Shown: positions 35,894 through 44,466, counted from the stretch's first letter. The stretch is DNA of 64,000 nt from JANLSE01 sp038214135 (GCA_038214135.1 JBBQSD010000001.1:1-64000), one strand, 5' to 3'. The notes: generated by a model not told the origin, from the sequence alone. Program-made: numbers and translations.

Positions 35894-36667
35894 ATGGCAT
35901 CAGTATTTGATATGTTCCGCCTTGATGGTCGTGTCGCACTGATTACCGGCGGTTCGGGCGGCTTGGGTGAGGTGTTTGCGCGTACATTGGCAGGCGCAGG
36001 CGCTGATCTTGTGCTTACGGGCCGTCGCGAAGAACCACTGAAGATAATGGCGGATGAAATTCACCAATCGACTGGTCGGCGGGTAGAGATATTCACCGCT
36101 GATGTCACTAATGATGTTGAGGTCAAGGTGCTGGCGGAACAGGCACTCGCAGCGCTTGGCAAGGTCGATATTCTGATCAATAGTGCCGGGGTTAATCTAC
36201 GGAAACCAGCAATTGAGTTCAGCCGTGAGGAATGGCAGCGGGTGCTGGACATCAACCTGACAGGGCCGTTTCTGTGTGCGCAGGCGCTAGCCCCCCAGAT
36301 GCTCGAGCGCGGCTGGGGAAGGGTTGTGAATATCAGTTCAATGCTTGGGTTGGTTGGGTTGGGTGAACGCCCACCCTATACGGCCGCCAAGGGTGGCCTG
36401 ATCCAGCTGACCCGTACGCTGGCGTTGGAATGGGCAACACGGGGCGTGACGGTCAATGCGCTAGCTCCTGGGCCATTTGGTACAGAAATGAACCGCCCAC
36501 TGCTGAATAACCCAGTTGCCTATAAGGCATTCATCGACCGTATCCCACTCGGGCGCTGGGGCGAACCCAATGAACTTGCTGGCCCAGTGCTGTTTCTCTC
36601 CTCGGAAGCCTCCAGCTACATGACCGGCGCAGTGTTGACTGTTGATGGTGGTTGGACTGCGCAATAA
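35894..36667 (+). CDS. short-chain dehydrogenase/reductase (gluconate 5-dehydrogenase-like)
   Basis: 257 residues from ATG 35894 (MASVFDMFRLDG), directly after AAGGAGAATTC. The NAD(P) motif is ALITGGSGGLGEVFA. NSAG is present, the catalytic Ser lies in VVNISSML, and the Tyr/Lys pair is in PPYTAAKGGLIQL. It ends with YMTGAVLTVDGGW, the typical classical-SDR close. Best resemblance is to gluconate 5-dehydrogenase or 2-deoxy-gluconate dehydrogenase types. Its neighbours (isomerase, zinc-type dehydrogenase) support a sugar or polyol pathway. Confidence 0.9.
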   Translation: MASVFDMFRLDGRVALITGGSGGLGEVFARTLAGAGADLVLTGRREEPLKIMADEIHQSTGRRVEIFTADVTNDVEVKVLAEQALAALGKVDILINSAGVNLRKPAIEFSREEWQRVLDINLTGPFLCAQALAPQMLERGWGRVVNISSMLGLVGLGERPPYTAAKGGLIQLTRTLALEWATRGVTVNALAPGPFGTEMNRPLLNNPVAYKAFIDRIPLGRWGEPNELAGPVLFLSSEASSYMTGAVLTVDGGWTAQ

Positions 36668-36681
36668 CGAAAGGGATTGCC

Positions 36682-37704
36682 ATGCAAGGTATGCGAGCTG
36701 TTATGCCAGAGCCGTATCGGACTGTGATTGAAACCTATACGGTTGCTGATCCGGGTGTGGGCCAGGTGCTGATTGCCACGGAGGCCAGCGGGATTAGCCC
36801 TGGCACTGAACTGGCGATCTATACGGGTGTTCACCAATGGCTCAAAGATCCAACCAATACCTGGGCAAAATTCCCATTCTTTCCTGGCTATAGCGCAGTT
36901 GGCCGCGTGATCGGGGTTGGCCCGGATGTGCAGCGCTTCAAAGAGGGTGATCGGGTGATCTGGCCGGGCCGCCACCAAAGCCATGCCATTGTACAGGCTG
37001 AGGGTGAAAGCGCCGATATCTGGCCGATCAACAATGCCGTTTCGGCAGACGAAGCGGCGTTGCTATCGCTGGCTCGTTTTCCACTCACGGCGCTGGCGCA
37101 ATCGCGGAGCTTGCTTGGCCAATCGGTTGCAGTTCTGGGGTTGGGCCTGATTGGCCAGATCACGACGCGGCTGTATAACGCATCTGGAGCATTCCCATTG
37201 ATCGGGGTCGATAGTGTGCCTGGGCGGCGAGCCTGGGCCGAAGCGACCCATGGCGTCCGAACAATTGACCCAACCGCAGGCGATGCACTTGATGCGGTGC
37301 AGGCGTTGCTTGGCGGCCAGCGGCCCGATATTGTTGTGGATGCGACAGGAGTGCCTGCTGCGCTTCAGGATGCCCTGCGGCTGGTGGCCGATGGCGGCCA
37401 GATCGTGCTGGTTGGTAGCCCACGTGGTGTTATTCAGCAGTTCGATAGCTACTGGGATCTACATGGCCGCTCTGTCACGGTCACGGGTGCTCATGGGTCG
37501 GCGATTGGCATTGGGGTGCGCGACAAATTTCCATTCACCCGCCGCCGTGGGCTGCCCTTGTTGGTACATTTCCTCGAAAGTGGCAAGTTGCGCCTCACCG
37601 ATCTTGTGACCCATGCTGTTGATGGGCAACAGGCCGATGCAATGTACCGCGGCCTGATCGATCAGCGTAATGAGTTTCTGGGGATTGCGCTGCGCTGGAA
37701 TTAA
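36682..37704 (+). CDS. zinc-type medium-chain dehydrogenase-like protein
   Basis: 340 residues from ATG 36682, preceded by AAAGGGA. It has the GroES-like N-terminal domain (SGISPGTELAIYTG, FFPGYSAVGRVIGVG, FKEGDRVIW). A Rossmann domain follows (VAVLGLGLIGQI), and DIVVDATGVPAALQDAL lies further on. The classical catalytic Cys and structural four-Cys lobe of alcohol dehydrogenases are missing, and GTEL replaces the usual C-G-T-D region. This is typical of the subfamily annotated as zinc-binding alcohol dehydrogenases of sugar pathways (bacteriochlorophyllide dehydrogenase-like sequences also share it). It is the third gene of the operon. Confidence 0.8.
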   Translation: MQGMRAVMPEPYRTVIETYTVADPGVGQVLIATEASGISPGTELAIYTGVHQWLKDPTNTWAKFPFFPGYSAVGRVIGVGPDVQRFKEGDRVIWPGRHQSHAIVQAEGESADIWPINNAVSADEAALLSLARFPLTALAQSRSLLGQSVAVLGLGLIGQITTRLYNASGAFPLIGVDSVPGRRAWAEATHGVRTIDPTAGDALDAVQALLGGQRPDIVVDATGVPAALQDALRLVADGGQIVLVGSPRGVIQQFDSYWDLHGRSVTVTGAHGSAIGIGVRDKFPFTRRRGLPLLVHFLESGKLRLTDLVTHAVDGQQADAMYRGLIDQRNEFLGIALRWN

Positions 37705-37708
37705 GTGT

Positions 37709-37763
37709 TACCCTCACCCCTGGCCCCTCTCCCAGTGGGAGAGGGCGTAGCAGAGGTGAGGGT
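37709..37763. repeat. C/G-rich inverted repeat between convergent genes
   Basis: CCCTCACCCCTGGCCCCTCTCCC and GGGAGAGGG arms form a hairpin between the dehydrogenase stop and the apt stop. It is one of the dispersed family and might double as a terminator. Confidence 0.6.
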
Positions 37764-37764
37764 A

Positions 37765-38286
37765 TCAGTACTGGATCATCGAATAGATCTGGTAGCGGCT
37801 GAGTTTTTCGCGCCCATTCAGGAAGCCCAATTCCACAACAAAGGCTGCCTCCTCAACGATCCCGCCAACCTCTTCGATCAACTGACACGCTGCTGCAACT
37901 GTGCCGCCTGTTGCGAGCAGATCGTCAACGATCAACACCCTCGCTCCTGGTTCAAAGGCATCCTGATGGATTTCGAGTTTGTTCGAGCCATATTCGAGAT
38001 CATATTCGACCTGATAGGTTGCGGCGGGGAGTTTGCCTGGCTTGCGAATCGGCACCAGCCCAAGGCCAAGCCGATAGGCCAATGGTGCGCTGAAAATAAA
38101 GCCACGTGATTCGATTCCGACCACAGCGCTGAGCTTGCGCTCGCTATAGCGTTCTGCCAGGGTATCGATCACCAATTTGAAGGCAGGGCCATCCTGCAGC
38201 AGAGTGGTGATATCCTTGAACTGAATGCCAGGTATCGGGAAATCGGGAATATTGCGGATGAGATCCGAAAGGTTGATTGGAGCCAT
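37765..38286 (-). CDS. apt: adenine phosphoribosyltransferase
   Basis: 173 residues from ATG 38286 (MAPINLSDLIRNIPDFPIPG) with GGAGG seven bases ahead; the frame is open 30 codons more with no support. The adenine-binding region is IPDFPIPGIQFKDIT, followed by VVGIESRGFIFSAPLAYRLG and the PRPP-binding loop VLIVDDLLATGGT. It salvages adenine to AMP in the cytoplasm. It lies 86 bases downstream of a roadblock-domain gene in the same direction. Confidence 0.95.
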   Translation of the reverse strand: MAPINLSDLIRNIPDFPIPGIQFKDITTLLQDGPAFKLVIDTLAERYSERKLSAVVGIESRGFIFSAPLAYRLGLGLVPIRKPGKLPAATYQVEYDLEYGSNKLEIHQDAFEPGARVLIVDDLLATGGTVAAACQLIEEVGGIVEEAAFVVELGFLNGREKLSRYQIYSMIQY

Positions 38287-38372
38287 TGCATGCCTCCGCA
38301 TCGTAACATGGTAAATGAAAAGGCCAGATGGCGCTGCACCTGACCTTCTGAAGAGACGAACTGAGGAGAATA

Positions 38373-38741
38373 TCACACCAAGCTAAGGAGTTCGTTGGCC
38401 GTGCGCTTCATCTCAAGGAAGACGAGGCCCAACTTTGCGCGGCTGAGGGCCAACGCAGTCAGCACCGCTTCATCACCAATTGAGACGAGCACAACATACC
38501 CATCTTCACCGCGGACAAAAACCTGGTCGAGCTGGCCGCGCTTAAGCTCATTGGCGATTCGTTCCCCGAGCGACAGCATCGCGGCGCTCATCGCCGAGAC
38601 ACGATCCTCCTCGACATCCGCAGGAAGCGCCGATGCCATAATAAGGCCGTCGACGCTCACAACGGCGGACGCCTCAATGTCGGGCGTGTTCCGCTGCAAG
38701 TCCTTAAGATGCCGTACCATCTCTTCGGTTCTGCTAGCCAT
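38373..38741 (-). CDS. roadblock/LC7 domain protein
   Basis: A 122-residue single-domain protein of the roadblock/LC7 (MglB-like) superfamily: DIEASAVVSVDGLIMASALP at the start of the domain, then AAMLSLGERIANELKRG and DGYVVLVSIGDEAVLTALA. GGAGG precedes the ATG. Such proteins act as GTPase-activating or scaffolding partners of Ras-like GTPases in bacterial polarity and gliding, but no GTPase gene is adjacent. It is the first gene ahead of apt, which is probably incidental. Confidence 0.88.
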   Translation of the reverse strand: MASRTEEMVRHLKDLQRNTPDIEASAVVSVDGLIMASALPADVEEDRVSAMSAAMLSLGERIANELKRGQLDQVFVRGEDGYVVLVSIGDEAVLTALALSRAKLGLVFLEMKRTANELLSLV

Positions 38742-38979
38742 TCAGATCCTCCTCAAGGCCGTCCGCGCAATCTGGAACTATATGCGGTGAGAAATTGAAT
38801 ATCTCAGCCTGACATAAGGCATACCGTCTCAGGCGACGGCTCGTTGCCCATTCTACTACACTTTTTGACAGAGAGCAACTAGTTTTACCGTAGCAATGCC
38901 AGATCCGCTCACATTTCGTAACAATTCTGTATGCGAATTCCAACCTCTTGGGTGACTGTTGCATCACACTTCCATTATA

Positions 38980-40281
38980 TCAGCTCAACCCCAGGCGAGA
39001 TCGCAGGCGTCGGTCGGCATCGCTGACGGCATCGGTTGGGCTGGTGAAGCCATTGAGCACCTGTTGAAGCATAAAACGCAGCTCTTGTTCAACGGCAGCA
39101 CGTTCTGGGCCATTTGGCATTGGCAACCCTTGTTGTGCCTGTGCGCGGAAGATTCGTGCCGCAGAAGCATAGGGATCAGTATCGGCAAGCGGCACCGTAC
39201 GGGCTGGTTGCAGATCCGCATGTAGCAGTGCGAGTTGGGCATCTGGCGCAATCATATACTGTAAAAATGCCAGGGCGGTCGTGAGTTCCAGCCCTGTAGT
39301 ACGCGCATTAATTGTCAAGATATCGCTACGAACATATGGCTGCGGCGGGCGAGCTGTCTCGGCGAGTTGTGGCAGTGCTGCAATGCCTATTCGTTCAGCC
39401 CACAGGCTGCGATAGATAGCAATCTGATGTGCCCAATCGAAGGTTGCCAATACCCGGCCAGATCGCAATTCGCTATCCACGGCAATGCTGCTATCCGGGC
39501 GTGCCAGAATGCGTCGATCTGCGCTCAGATCGTGAACCCATGCCAGCCAGCGTTCGGTTCCTGCACGGCCTGTGCTGCCGATCACCAGTGTGCCACGTTC
39601 GTCAAAGACCTGGCCACCAAAGGCGTAGAGGTAGCCAATTGTGGTATCAAGCGAGAGATTGAGTGCCAGGCCCCAGATCGGCGGTGTTGCATCAGGAGCA
39701 CTCAATCCGCGAGCACTGGAGAGTAGTGCAGTCGTATCCACAGGCGGCGTGAGCAGATTGGCGCTATTGTAGAGTAGCGCTAGCGTATCGAAAACAAGCG
39801 GCACACCAAACATGCGTTGGATCGTATCTCGGCCATGTGAGATCGCGCCACTCACTGCTGCTGGCAGCAGATCGCGCCGTTCTGTTTCGGGAAACTGTTC
39901 ATCGATCGGCAACAGAATACCATCTGCCGCCAACGCGCCAATCCATGTGCTTGGCAGCAGCGCAAGATGCGGCCCACTGCCGGCCATGGCAGCGGCACGC
40001 AGTTCAGCAGCAAAATTGGCCAATGGCACGGATTGGAGAATAATCTGGCCGCCGGGGCTCTGGCGGTTAAAGCGCTCGATCTGCTGGCTGAGTACCTGGC
40101 GAGCCATGCCCGACCACCCATGCCAAAGCAGCAACGTCGTCGGCGCAACCGATGTCGTCGGCGCAACGCTTGGCGTTGAGGTCGGCGATGTGCAGGCACT
40201 CAGCAACGCGGCGAGGCTTAGCCTCGCCGTACGCCGAGCAAATGCGCGGCGGTCGAGCTGTCGGCCAGGCCGTGAGGACAT
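38980..40281 (-). CDS. extracellular solute-binding lipoprotein (ABC type 1)
   Basis: 433 residues from ATG 40281. The N-terminus has paired arginines (LDRRAFARRTARLSLAALLS), a hydrophobic run and the lipobox LLSAC, so it is probably an exported lipoprotein, possibly by the Tat route. The mature part matches carbohydrate-binding proteins: LLLWHGWSGMARQVLSQQIE at the front and ALAFLQYMIAPDAQLALLH near the end. No permease or ATPase gene lies beside it, so it is an orphan receptor here. An extended -10 TGCTATAAT lies on this strand at 40315-40323. Confidence 0.85.
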   Translation of the reverse strand: MSSRPGRQLDRRAFARRTARLSLAALLSACTSPTSTPSVAPTTSVAPTTLLLWHGWSGMARQVLSQQIERFNRQSPGGQIILQSVPLANFAAELRAAAMAGSGPHLALLPSTWIGALAADGILLPIDEQFPETERRDLLPAAVSGAISHGRDTIQRMFGVPLVFDTLALLYNSANLLTPPVDTTALLSSARGLSAPDATPPIWGLALNLSLDTTIGYLYAFGGQVFDERGTLVIGSTGRAGTERWLAWVHDLSADRRILARPDSSIAVDSELRSGRVLATFDWAHQIAIYRSLWAERIGIAALPQLAETARPPQPYVRSDILTINARTTGLELTTALAFLQYMIAPDAQLALLHADLQPARTVPLADTDPYASAARIFRAQAQQGLPMPNGPERAAVEQELRFMLQQVLNGFTSPTDAVSDADRRLRSRLGLS

Positions 40282-40314
40282 AGTGCTCCGGAACGGCGAG
40301 CGGTAATCCGTTTG

Positions 40315-40323
40315 ATTATAGCA
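40315..40323 (-). promoter_or_regulatory. extended -10 promoter for the solute-binding protein
   Basis: TGCTATAAT on the minus strand (hexamer 40315-40320), 34 bases before the chosen start; no convincing -35. Confidence 0.45.
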
Positions 40324-40355
40324 CACCGGCGCAGAAATTACCCTACCCTTAGCCG

Positions 40356-41282
40356 TTAATCGATTGGGAATAACACCCGTGGCAGTTCTTCGAATGTTTC
40401 CATACCGTCCTTCTGGTAGACATACGTGCGTTCCTCGGCTGTTGTGATTGAGTAGTGGTTGCCCTTGGCATCGATAGCAACCATATTCATCGCATTTGGG
40501 GTTCCACGCAGGATCGGCACCAGATCGCGGAAGGCTTCCTGGCAGGCCTGTTCGAGGTTCATGCCAATTTTGATGTACAGAACGACACTATGCGCGGTTG
40601 CGGCACGAATGGCGGCCTCGCCCCAGCCGGTACATGCAGCTGCACCATAGCGGTTGTCGGCATAGTTACCGGCTCCAATAATTGGAGAATCGCCGAGGCG
40701 GCCAGGGTATTTCCAGGCCCATCCGCTGGTGCTGACGGCAGAGGCAATGTTGCCGTGTGAATCCTGGGCGATGAAGTTCACGGTTCCTGTGACGTGTTCG
40801 GGATCTTGGGTGATCTGCCCAGAGCGTTTGAGCAGGGCAGCAACCAGTTCGGGAATGCCATGCCAATCGATCATCTCTTTGCCCTCAATACCCGCCTTCC
40901 AGGTCTGCTCAGCCTCTGGGGAGAGCAGATTTTCGGGAGTGAGGCCGATTTCGGCGGCGAAGCGGGCAGCGCCATCGCCCACTAGCATCGTATGCGGAAG
41001 TTCTTCCATTACTCTTCGAGCAGCAGTAATGGCATAGCGGTAGCGTTTGAGGGCACCAACTGCACCGGCGCGGCGGGTTGTTCCATCCATAATCGAGGCA
41101 TCAAGCTCCACTTCGCCAAGCAGGTTTGGGTAGCCGCCATAGCCAACCGAGTGGTCATCTGGGTTATCTTCAACCAGCCGGGTTGCTGCTTCGATGGCAT
41201 CGAGTGCGGAACCACCGCTTTTGAGAATCTTCCATCCGGCAGCCATGCCGACATCGCCATTAGAGCTGGAGATCAGAATCAT
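40356..41282 (-). CDS. N4-(beta-N-acetylglucosaminyl)-L-asparaginase / isoaspartyl peptidase family
   Basis: A 308-residue Ntn hydrolase of the plant-type asparaginase superfamily. The autoproteolysis and catalytic threonine lies in TGTVNFIAQDSHGNIASAVS. SGWAWKYPGRLGDSPIIGAG and the substrate-binding GAAACTGWGEAAIR follow. The last two closely resemble glycosylasparaginases. It should self-cleave to alpha and beta chains and remove Asn-linked GlcNAc or isoaspartyl groups; which substrate is used cannot be decided from sequence. No signal peptide is seen, so it is cytoplasmic. AAGGACATGCCCA precedes the ATG. Confidence 0.87.
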   Translation of the reverse strand: MILISSSNGDVGMAAGWKILKSGGSALDAIEAATRLVEDNPDDHSVGYGGYPNLLGEVELDASIMDGTTRRAGAVGALKRYRYAITAARRVMEELPHTMLVGDGAARFAAEIGLTPENLLSPEAEQTWKAGIEGKEMIDWHGIPELVAALLKRSGQITQDPEHVTGTVNFIAQDSHGNIASAVSTSGWAWKYPGRLGDSPIIGAGNYADNRYGAAACTGWGEAAIRAATAHSVVLYIKIGMNLEQACQEAFRDLVPILRGTPNAMNMVAIDAKGNHYSITTAEERTYVYQKDGMETFEELPRVLFPID

Positions 41283-41468
41283 TGGGCATGTCCTTGTCTA
41301 TGAGGTGGAAATCGCCCTGATTATAAACGAACACCACGCCGCAGGCTGAAGCCTGCGGATGGAGGGGCATCGATCTTCATCTGGCAGGTGTGACCAACCA
41401 GGGCAGATTATTCTGACTCCTGACTCCTGATAACATCGCATCGCTACTTTTGTGGTACATTCTGCGCT
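41283..41468. repeat. repeats upstream of ccmA
   Basis: A GCCGCAGGCTGAAGCCTGCGG palindrome lies at 41338-41363 and an inverted AGGAGTC tract at 41408-41430. The ccmA promoter should lie between 41430 and 41468; TACATT near 41453 is a weak candidate -10. Confidence 0.6.
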
Positions 41469-42092
41469 ATGCAAGAACTACGGCTCGAACTCGATGATCT
41501 GGCAATTGATTATGGCACACGCCGGGTGGTATCCGGTGTTTCACTGACGCTGCATGCGGGTGAGACGTTGGCCGTTGCTGGGGCGAATGGCAGCGGCAAG
41601 AGTTCGCTGCTGCGGGTTCTGTGTGGGTTGCAGCGCCCATCACGGGGCGTGGCCCGCTATGTGGTTGCTGGCGAGATAATGCAACCAGATGCGGCGCGAG
41701 CATTGATTGGCTGGCTCTCACCGGATCTGCAGCTCTATCGCGAATTAACGGCACACGAGAATTTGCGCTTCTTTGCCCAGGTGCGCGGCTTGCAGCTCAG
41801 CGATGCGGATCTGGAAGCGCTGCTTACCGATGTCGGTTTGGGTGGGCGGGGCAATGATCTGCTGGCAGCCTATTCCTCTGGCATGGCCCAGCGATTGCGG
41901 TTTGCCTATGCGCTGCTGCATAATCCGCCGATTTTACTACTGGATGAACCGACGGTAACGTTTGATGAACGCGGTGCAGCACTGTTTGAGCGTGTTGCAG
42001 AACGCCAACGCAATCGCGGCATTCTAGTGATTGCGACGAACGATCCCCGTGAGTTGCGCTATGGCGATTACGTGTTGCGTTTGGGGATATGA
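41469..42092 (+). CDS. ccmA: haem exporter ATPase CcmA
   Basis: A 207-residue ABC ATPase of the CcmA/ABC-2 type. Walker A is GANGSGKSSLL, the signature is YSSGMAQRLRFA, and Walker B is PPILLLDEPTVTFDERG. It powers release of haem-loaded CcmE from CcmC together with CcmB. The assignment rests mainly on its ATGA overlap with a CcmB-like gene, since CcmA alone is hard to tell from other ABC-2 ATPases. A ccmC-F block follows after 0.5 kb. Confidence 0.88.
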   Translation: MQELRLELDDLAIDYGTRRVVSGVSLTLHAGETLAVAGANGSGKSSLLRVLCGLQRPSRGVARYVVAGEIMQPDAARALIGWLSPDLQLYRELTAHENLRFFAQVRGLQLSDADLEALLTDVGLGGRGNDLLAAYSSGMAQRLRFAYALLHNPPILLLDEPTVTFDERGAALFERVAERQRNRGILVIATNDPRELRYGDYVLRLGI

Positions 42093-42772
42093 TGTTACTT
42101 GTTGCTGCCTGGGCGGTGTTCCTCAAGGATGTTCGCAGCGAGTTGCGCACCCGCTATGCCTTGAATGCTCTGCTGCTGTTTGCTGTGAGTACTGTGGTGG
42201 CCCTGAGCCTTGGCCTTGGGCCACTGGCCCCATCGCGAAATGCCGACCTGCGCCTGATCCAATCGGGACTGTTATGGATTGCAATCCTGTTTGCGGCCTT
42301 TACGGGTCTCTCACGCTCGTTTGTGCAGGAAGAAGATGCGCGTACTGCAGCTGCATTGCGCTTGGCCGCCCCGCCATTGGCCGTGTATCTTGGTAAATTA
42401 CTATTCAATCTGGCGCTCTTGTTGTTGCTGGTAGCGCTGACAGCAGTGTTATCGATTGTGTTCCTGCGCCTGCCGGTGGGGAATCCAGGGTTATTTGCCG
42501 CGTTACTGATCGCCGGAAGCCTTGGATTGGTTGCCGCAACGACACTGATTGCTGCAATCATCTCACGAGCAAGTATTAAAGGCGCGCTGTTTGCAGTCCT
42601 GGCCTTTCCCTTGCTCGTCCCGCTACTGGTTGTTGCGATCCGTGGAACAGAACTAGCACTCGATGGCTTTGGGTGGGATCGCGGTATTCTGCCGTTACAG
42701 GTGCTGGCTGGCTATACAATTGCGCTCGTAACCGTCTCGCTCTTTCTGTTCGGCAGCGTCTGGGAAACATAG
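42089..42772 (+). CDS. ccmB: haem exporter membrane protein CcmB
   Basis: A 227-residue protein with six membrane helices. Its N-terminal part WAVFLKDVRSELRTRYALNALLLFAV matches the conserved cytosolic segment and first helix of CcmB. SRSFVQEEDARTAAALRLAAPP and the glycine-rich helix GSLGLVAATTLIAAII are also typical. It forms the membrane part of the CcmAB transporter. Translation is coupled to ccmA by a 4-base overlap. A 493-base repeat-rich gap separates it from ccmC, so ccmAB may form their own transcript. Confidence 0.9.
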   Translation: MMLLVAAWAVFLKDVRSELRTRYALNALLLFAVSTVVALSLGLGPLAPSRNADLRLIQSGLLWIAILFAAFTGLSRSFVQEEDARTAAALRLAAPPLAVYLGKLLFNLALLLLLVALTAVLSIVFLRLPVGNPGLFAALLIAGSLGLVAATTLIAAIISRASIKGALFAVLAFPLLVPLLVVAIRGTELALDGFGWDRGILPLQVLAGYTIALVTVSLFLFGSVWET

Positions 42773-43189
42773 TTCTTCATCTTGCTCTCATCCAATAGCG
42801 CTAGACTCTTGTGATAAAATGCACGAAATACCAGCTTTATACTGAAAAGTTTGTTATGTTTCTGGTTTGTATGTTGTTGGGAATGCCACTGCGCGTGGCA
42901 GGCGGATGATGCCATTGCGCGTGGCGAGCGAGCATGCCGTTACGCGCGGCAGGCGACCTCTCTCCGAATCGGAGAGGGGTGCCCACAGGGCGGGGTGAGG
43001 GCGGGCAGGCGCTATGCCCTGTACCCATAATGGATGTTGGTGGTTTGCTCACGTTGGTGGATCATGCCTCGGCTGTGTTCAATCGGTGATTTTGGCTCTT
43101 GGCGAAGTATTTCTGTGGTTTTGGTGCTCAATTCTGACTCCTGACTCCTGAATACTTGGTTCCGCAGTTCCGCAGTCATATTATCGTGG
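42773..43189. repeat. repeat-rich gap splitting ccmAB from ccmCDEF
   Basis: No gene is seen. Three near-identical 15-base mini-hairpins of the type GCCACTGCGCGTGGC lie at 42885-42899, 42911-42925 and 42936-42950 (period 25-26). They are followed by a C/G-rich inverted repeat (42957-43006) and a composite AGGAGTC / CTGCGGAAC repeat (43130-43176, inverted relative to the copy at 55.1 kb). Confidence 0.65.
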
Positions 43190-43218
43190 TTGCTTAGAGC
43201 ATCGGTATGCGGTATTAT
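43190..43218 (+). promoter_or_regulatory. predicted promoter for ccmC-F
   Basis: TTGCTT (43190-43195), a 17-base spacer and TATTAT (43213-43218) end 47 bases before the ccmC start. Confidence 0.65.
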
Positions 43219-43265
43219 GGGGCATCCAAGCGTAGTCTATTCACGCACTAGAAGTGAGATGATCA

Positions 43266-44252
43266 ATGAGCGTGATCGAACGGTTTGCTGGGGCCAGTAA
43301 GGTTCTGTTGGGCCTCTGGATGGCTGGTGTCGTGATCGCCATGTTTCTTGTTGTTCCACAGTATGTCGGCCTGGGGGATGCTGGGCGCATTATTATTATG
43401 CACGTCCCGGTGGCCTGGATCACGACATTTGCATTTGCCGTTTCGGCCTTCTTCAGCGCGCGATACCTGTGGAAGCGCCGGCCTCAGGATGATGTGCGGG
43501 CAGTCGCTGCTGCGGAAGTTGGCACATTATTCTGTATATTGGCGACGGTATCAGGTTCGATTTTTGCCGAGATTGTCTGGGGTGTGTTCTGGAACTGGGA
43601 TCCGCGCGAAACATCGATTATCGTGTTGTTGCTGATCTATGCCGCCTATTTCGCTCTGCGTTCTGCACTGGATAATGAAGAGCAACGGCGGCGGCTTTCG
43701 GCAGCGTATAATCTGTTTGCTGCGGTGACGATGCCGTTTCTGTTGTTTGTTGCACCGCGCATTGCAGATAGCACACTGCACCCCAATTGTGCTTTCATCC
43801 AGGGCAGTAAATGTAATGGCATTACGTTGGATCTGAATGACACCAAAATCAGCTTGCTTGGCGATACCAAGCTTGAGCTATTAGGGCTTGAGCAGCGCAA
43901 TGGTTTTGCCATCGCGCAGGTGCGCGTTACCCAACCAGGATTTGGCGATGTTCAGCAGTTGGCTCCGACATTTGAATTGGCGACTGGCAAACCAGCTGAT
44001 CGACCGGAATTCACCGGCCAGCAGTTCATGCTCGCTCTCGAAGATGTCGATCTTGCGAAGGGAACGGCACAACTGAATATCGAAGCACCTGGCACTGGCT
44101 TGTTGAGTAACCAGCGCACACTGTGGACGTTTCTGGCGGCGAATATTGGGTTTCTGGGCCTGTTCTTCTGGCTGTATCGGCTTCGCGCCGACCTGCTAGA
44201 ATTGCAGGAACGATTAACATGGCGGGAGCGTGGTGATGAACTTCCTGCTTGA
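43266..44252 (+). CDS. ccmC: cytochrome c maturation protein CcmC, with inserted domain
   Basis: A 328-residue member of the haem-handling protein family, which loads haem on CcmE. The tryptophan-rich motif WGVFWNWDPRETS lies at residues 105-117, and the two expected haem-ligand histidines are in IMHVP (His46) and LHPN (His172). After His172, where other CcmC proteins enter the last helix almost at once, about 110 soluble residues are inserted (173-290), rich in beta-strand-like sequence, before a final helix at 293-312. The insertion would face outside the membrane. The ccmD-like gene overlaps its end by 17 bases. Confidence 0.9.
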   Translation: MSVIERFAGASKVLLGLWMAGVVIAMFLVVPQYVGLGDAGRIIIMHVPVAWITTFAFAVSAFFSARYLWKRRPQDDVRAVAAAEVGTLFCILATVSGSIFAEIVWGVFWNWDPRETSIIVLLLIYAAYFALRSALDNEEQRRRLSAAYNLFAAVTMPFLLFVAPRIADSTLHPNCAFIQGSKCNGITLDLNDTKISLLGDTKLELLGLEQRNGFAIAQVRVTQPGFGDVQQLAPTFELATGKPADRPEFTGQQFMLALEDVDLAKGTAQLNIEAPGTGLLSNQRTLWTFLAANIGFLGLFFWLYRLRADLLELQERLTWRERGDELPA

Positions 44253-44454
44253 TCCAGGGATCGCGATCTATGTGGCACTAGCGGTTGCGCTGGTTGTGTG
44301 GATGGGCGTGTTTATCTTCCTCTGGCGGATTGATCGGCAGGCGCAGGAATTGCGTCGTATGCTTGATCAGCCACCAACCGAACAACGCGATGGCCCTCGT
44401 GCAACCATTGAGGCACGGGGTAGTCAGGCATCGACGGTGACGACTTCAGAATAG
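44236..44454 (+). CDS. ccmD: CcmD-like small membrane protein
   Basis: 72 residues from ATG 44236 (two GTG codons just before are alternatives), with GGGAG seven bases ahead. One membrane helix (about residues 8-28: GIAIYVALAVALVVWMGVFI) is followed by a basic, Gln-rich cytoplasmic tail beginning WRIDRQAQELRRML. This is the usual build of CcmD, which helps release haem-CcmE from CcmABC. CcmD is too short and variable for recognition by sequence alone; the position between ccmC and ccmE supports the call. Confidence 0.7.
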   Translation: MNFLLDPGIAIYVALAVALVVWMGVFIFLWRIDRQAQELRRMLDQPPTEQRDGPRATIEARGSQASTVTTSE

Positions 44455-44466
44455 AAGGGGCGTCCT

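Noticed and set aside
42885..42950. Possible CRISPR array (three short repeats with even spacing)
   Set aside because: Repeats are 15 bases with ~10-base spacers, far too short for CRISPR, and there are no cas genes.
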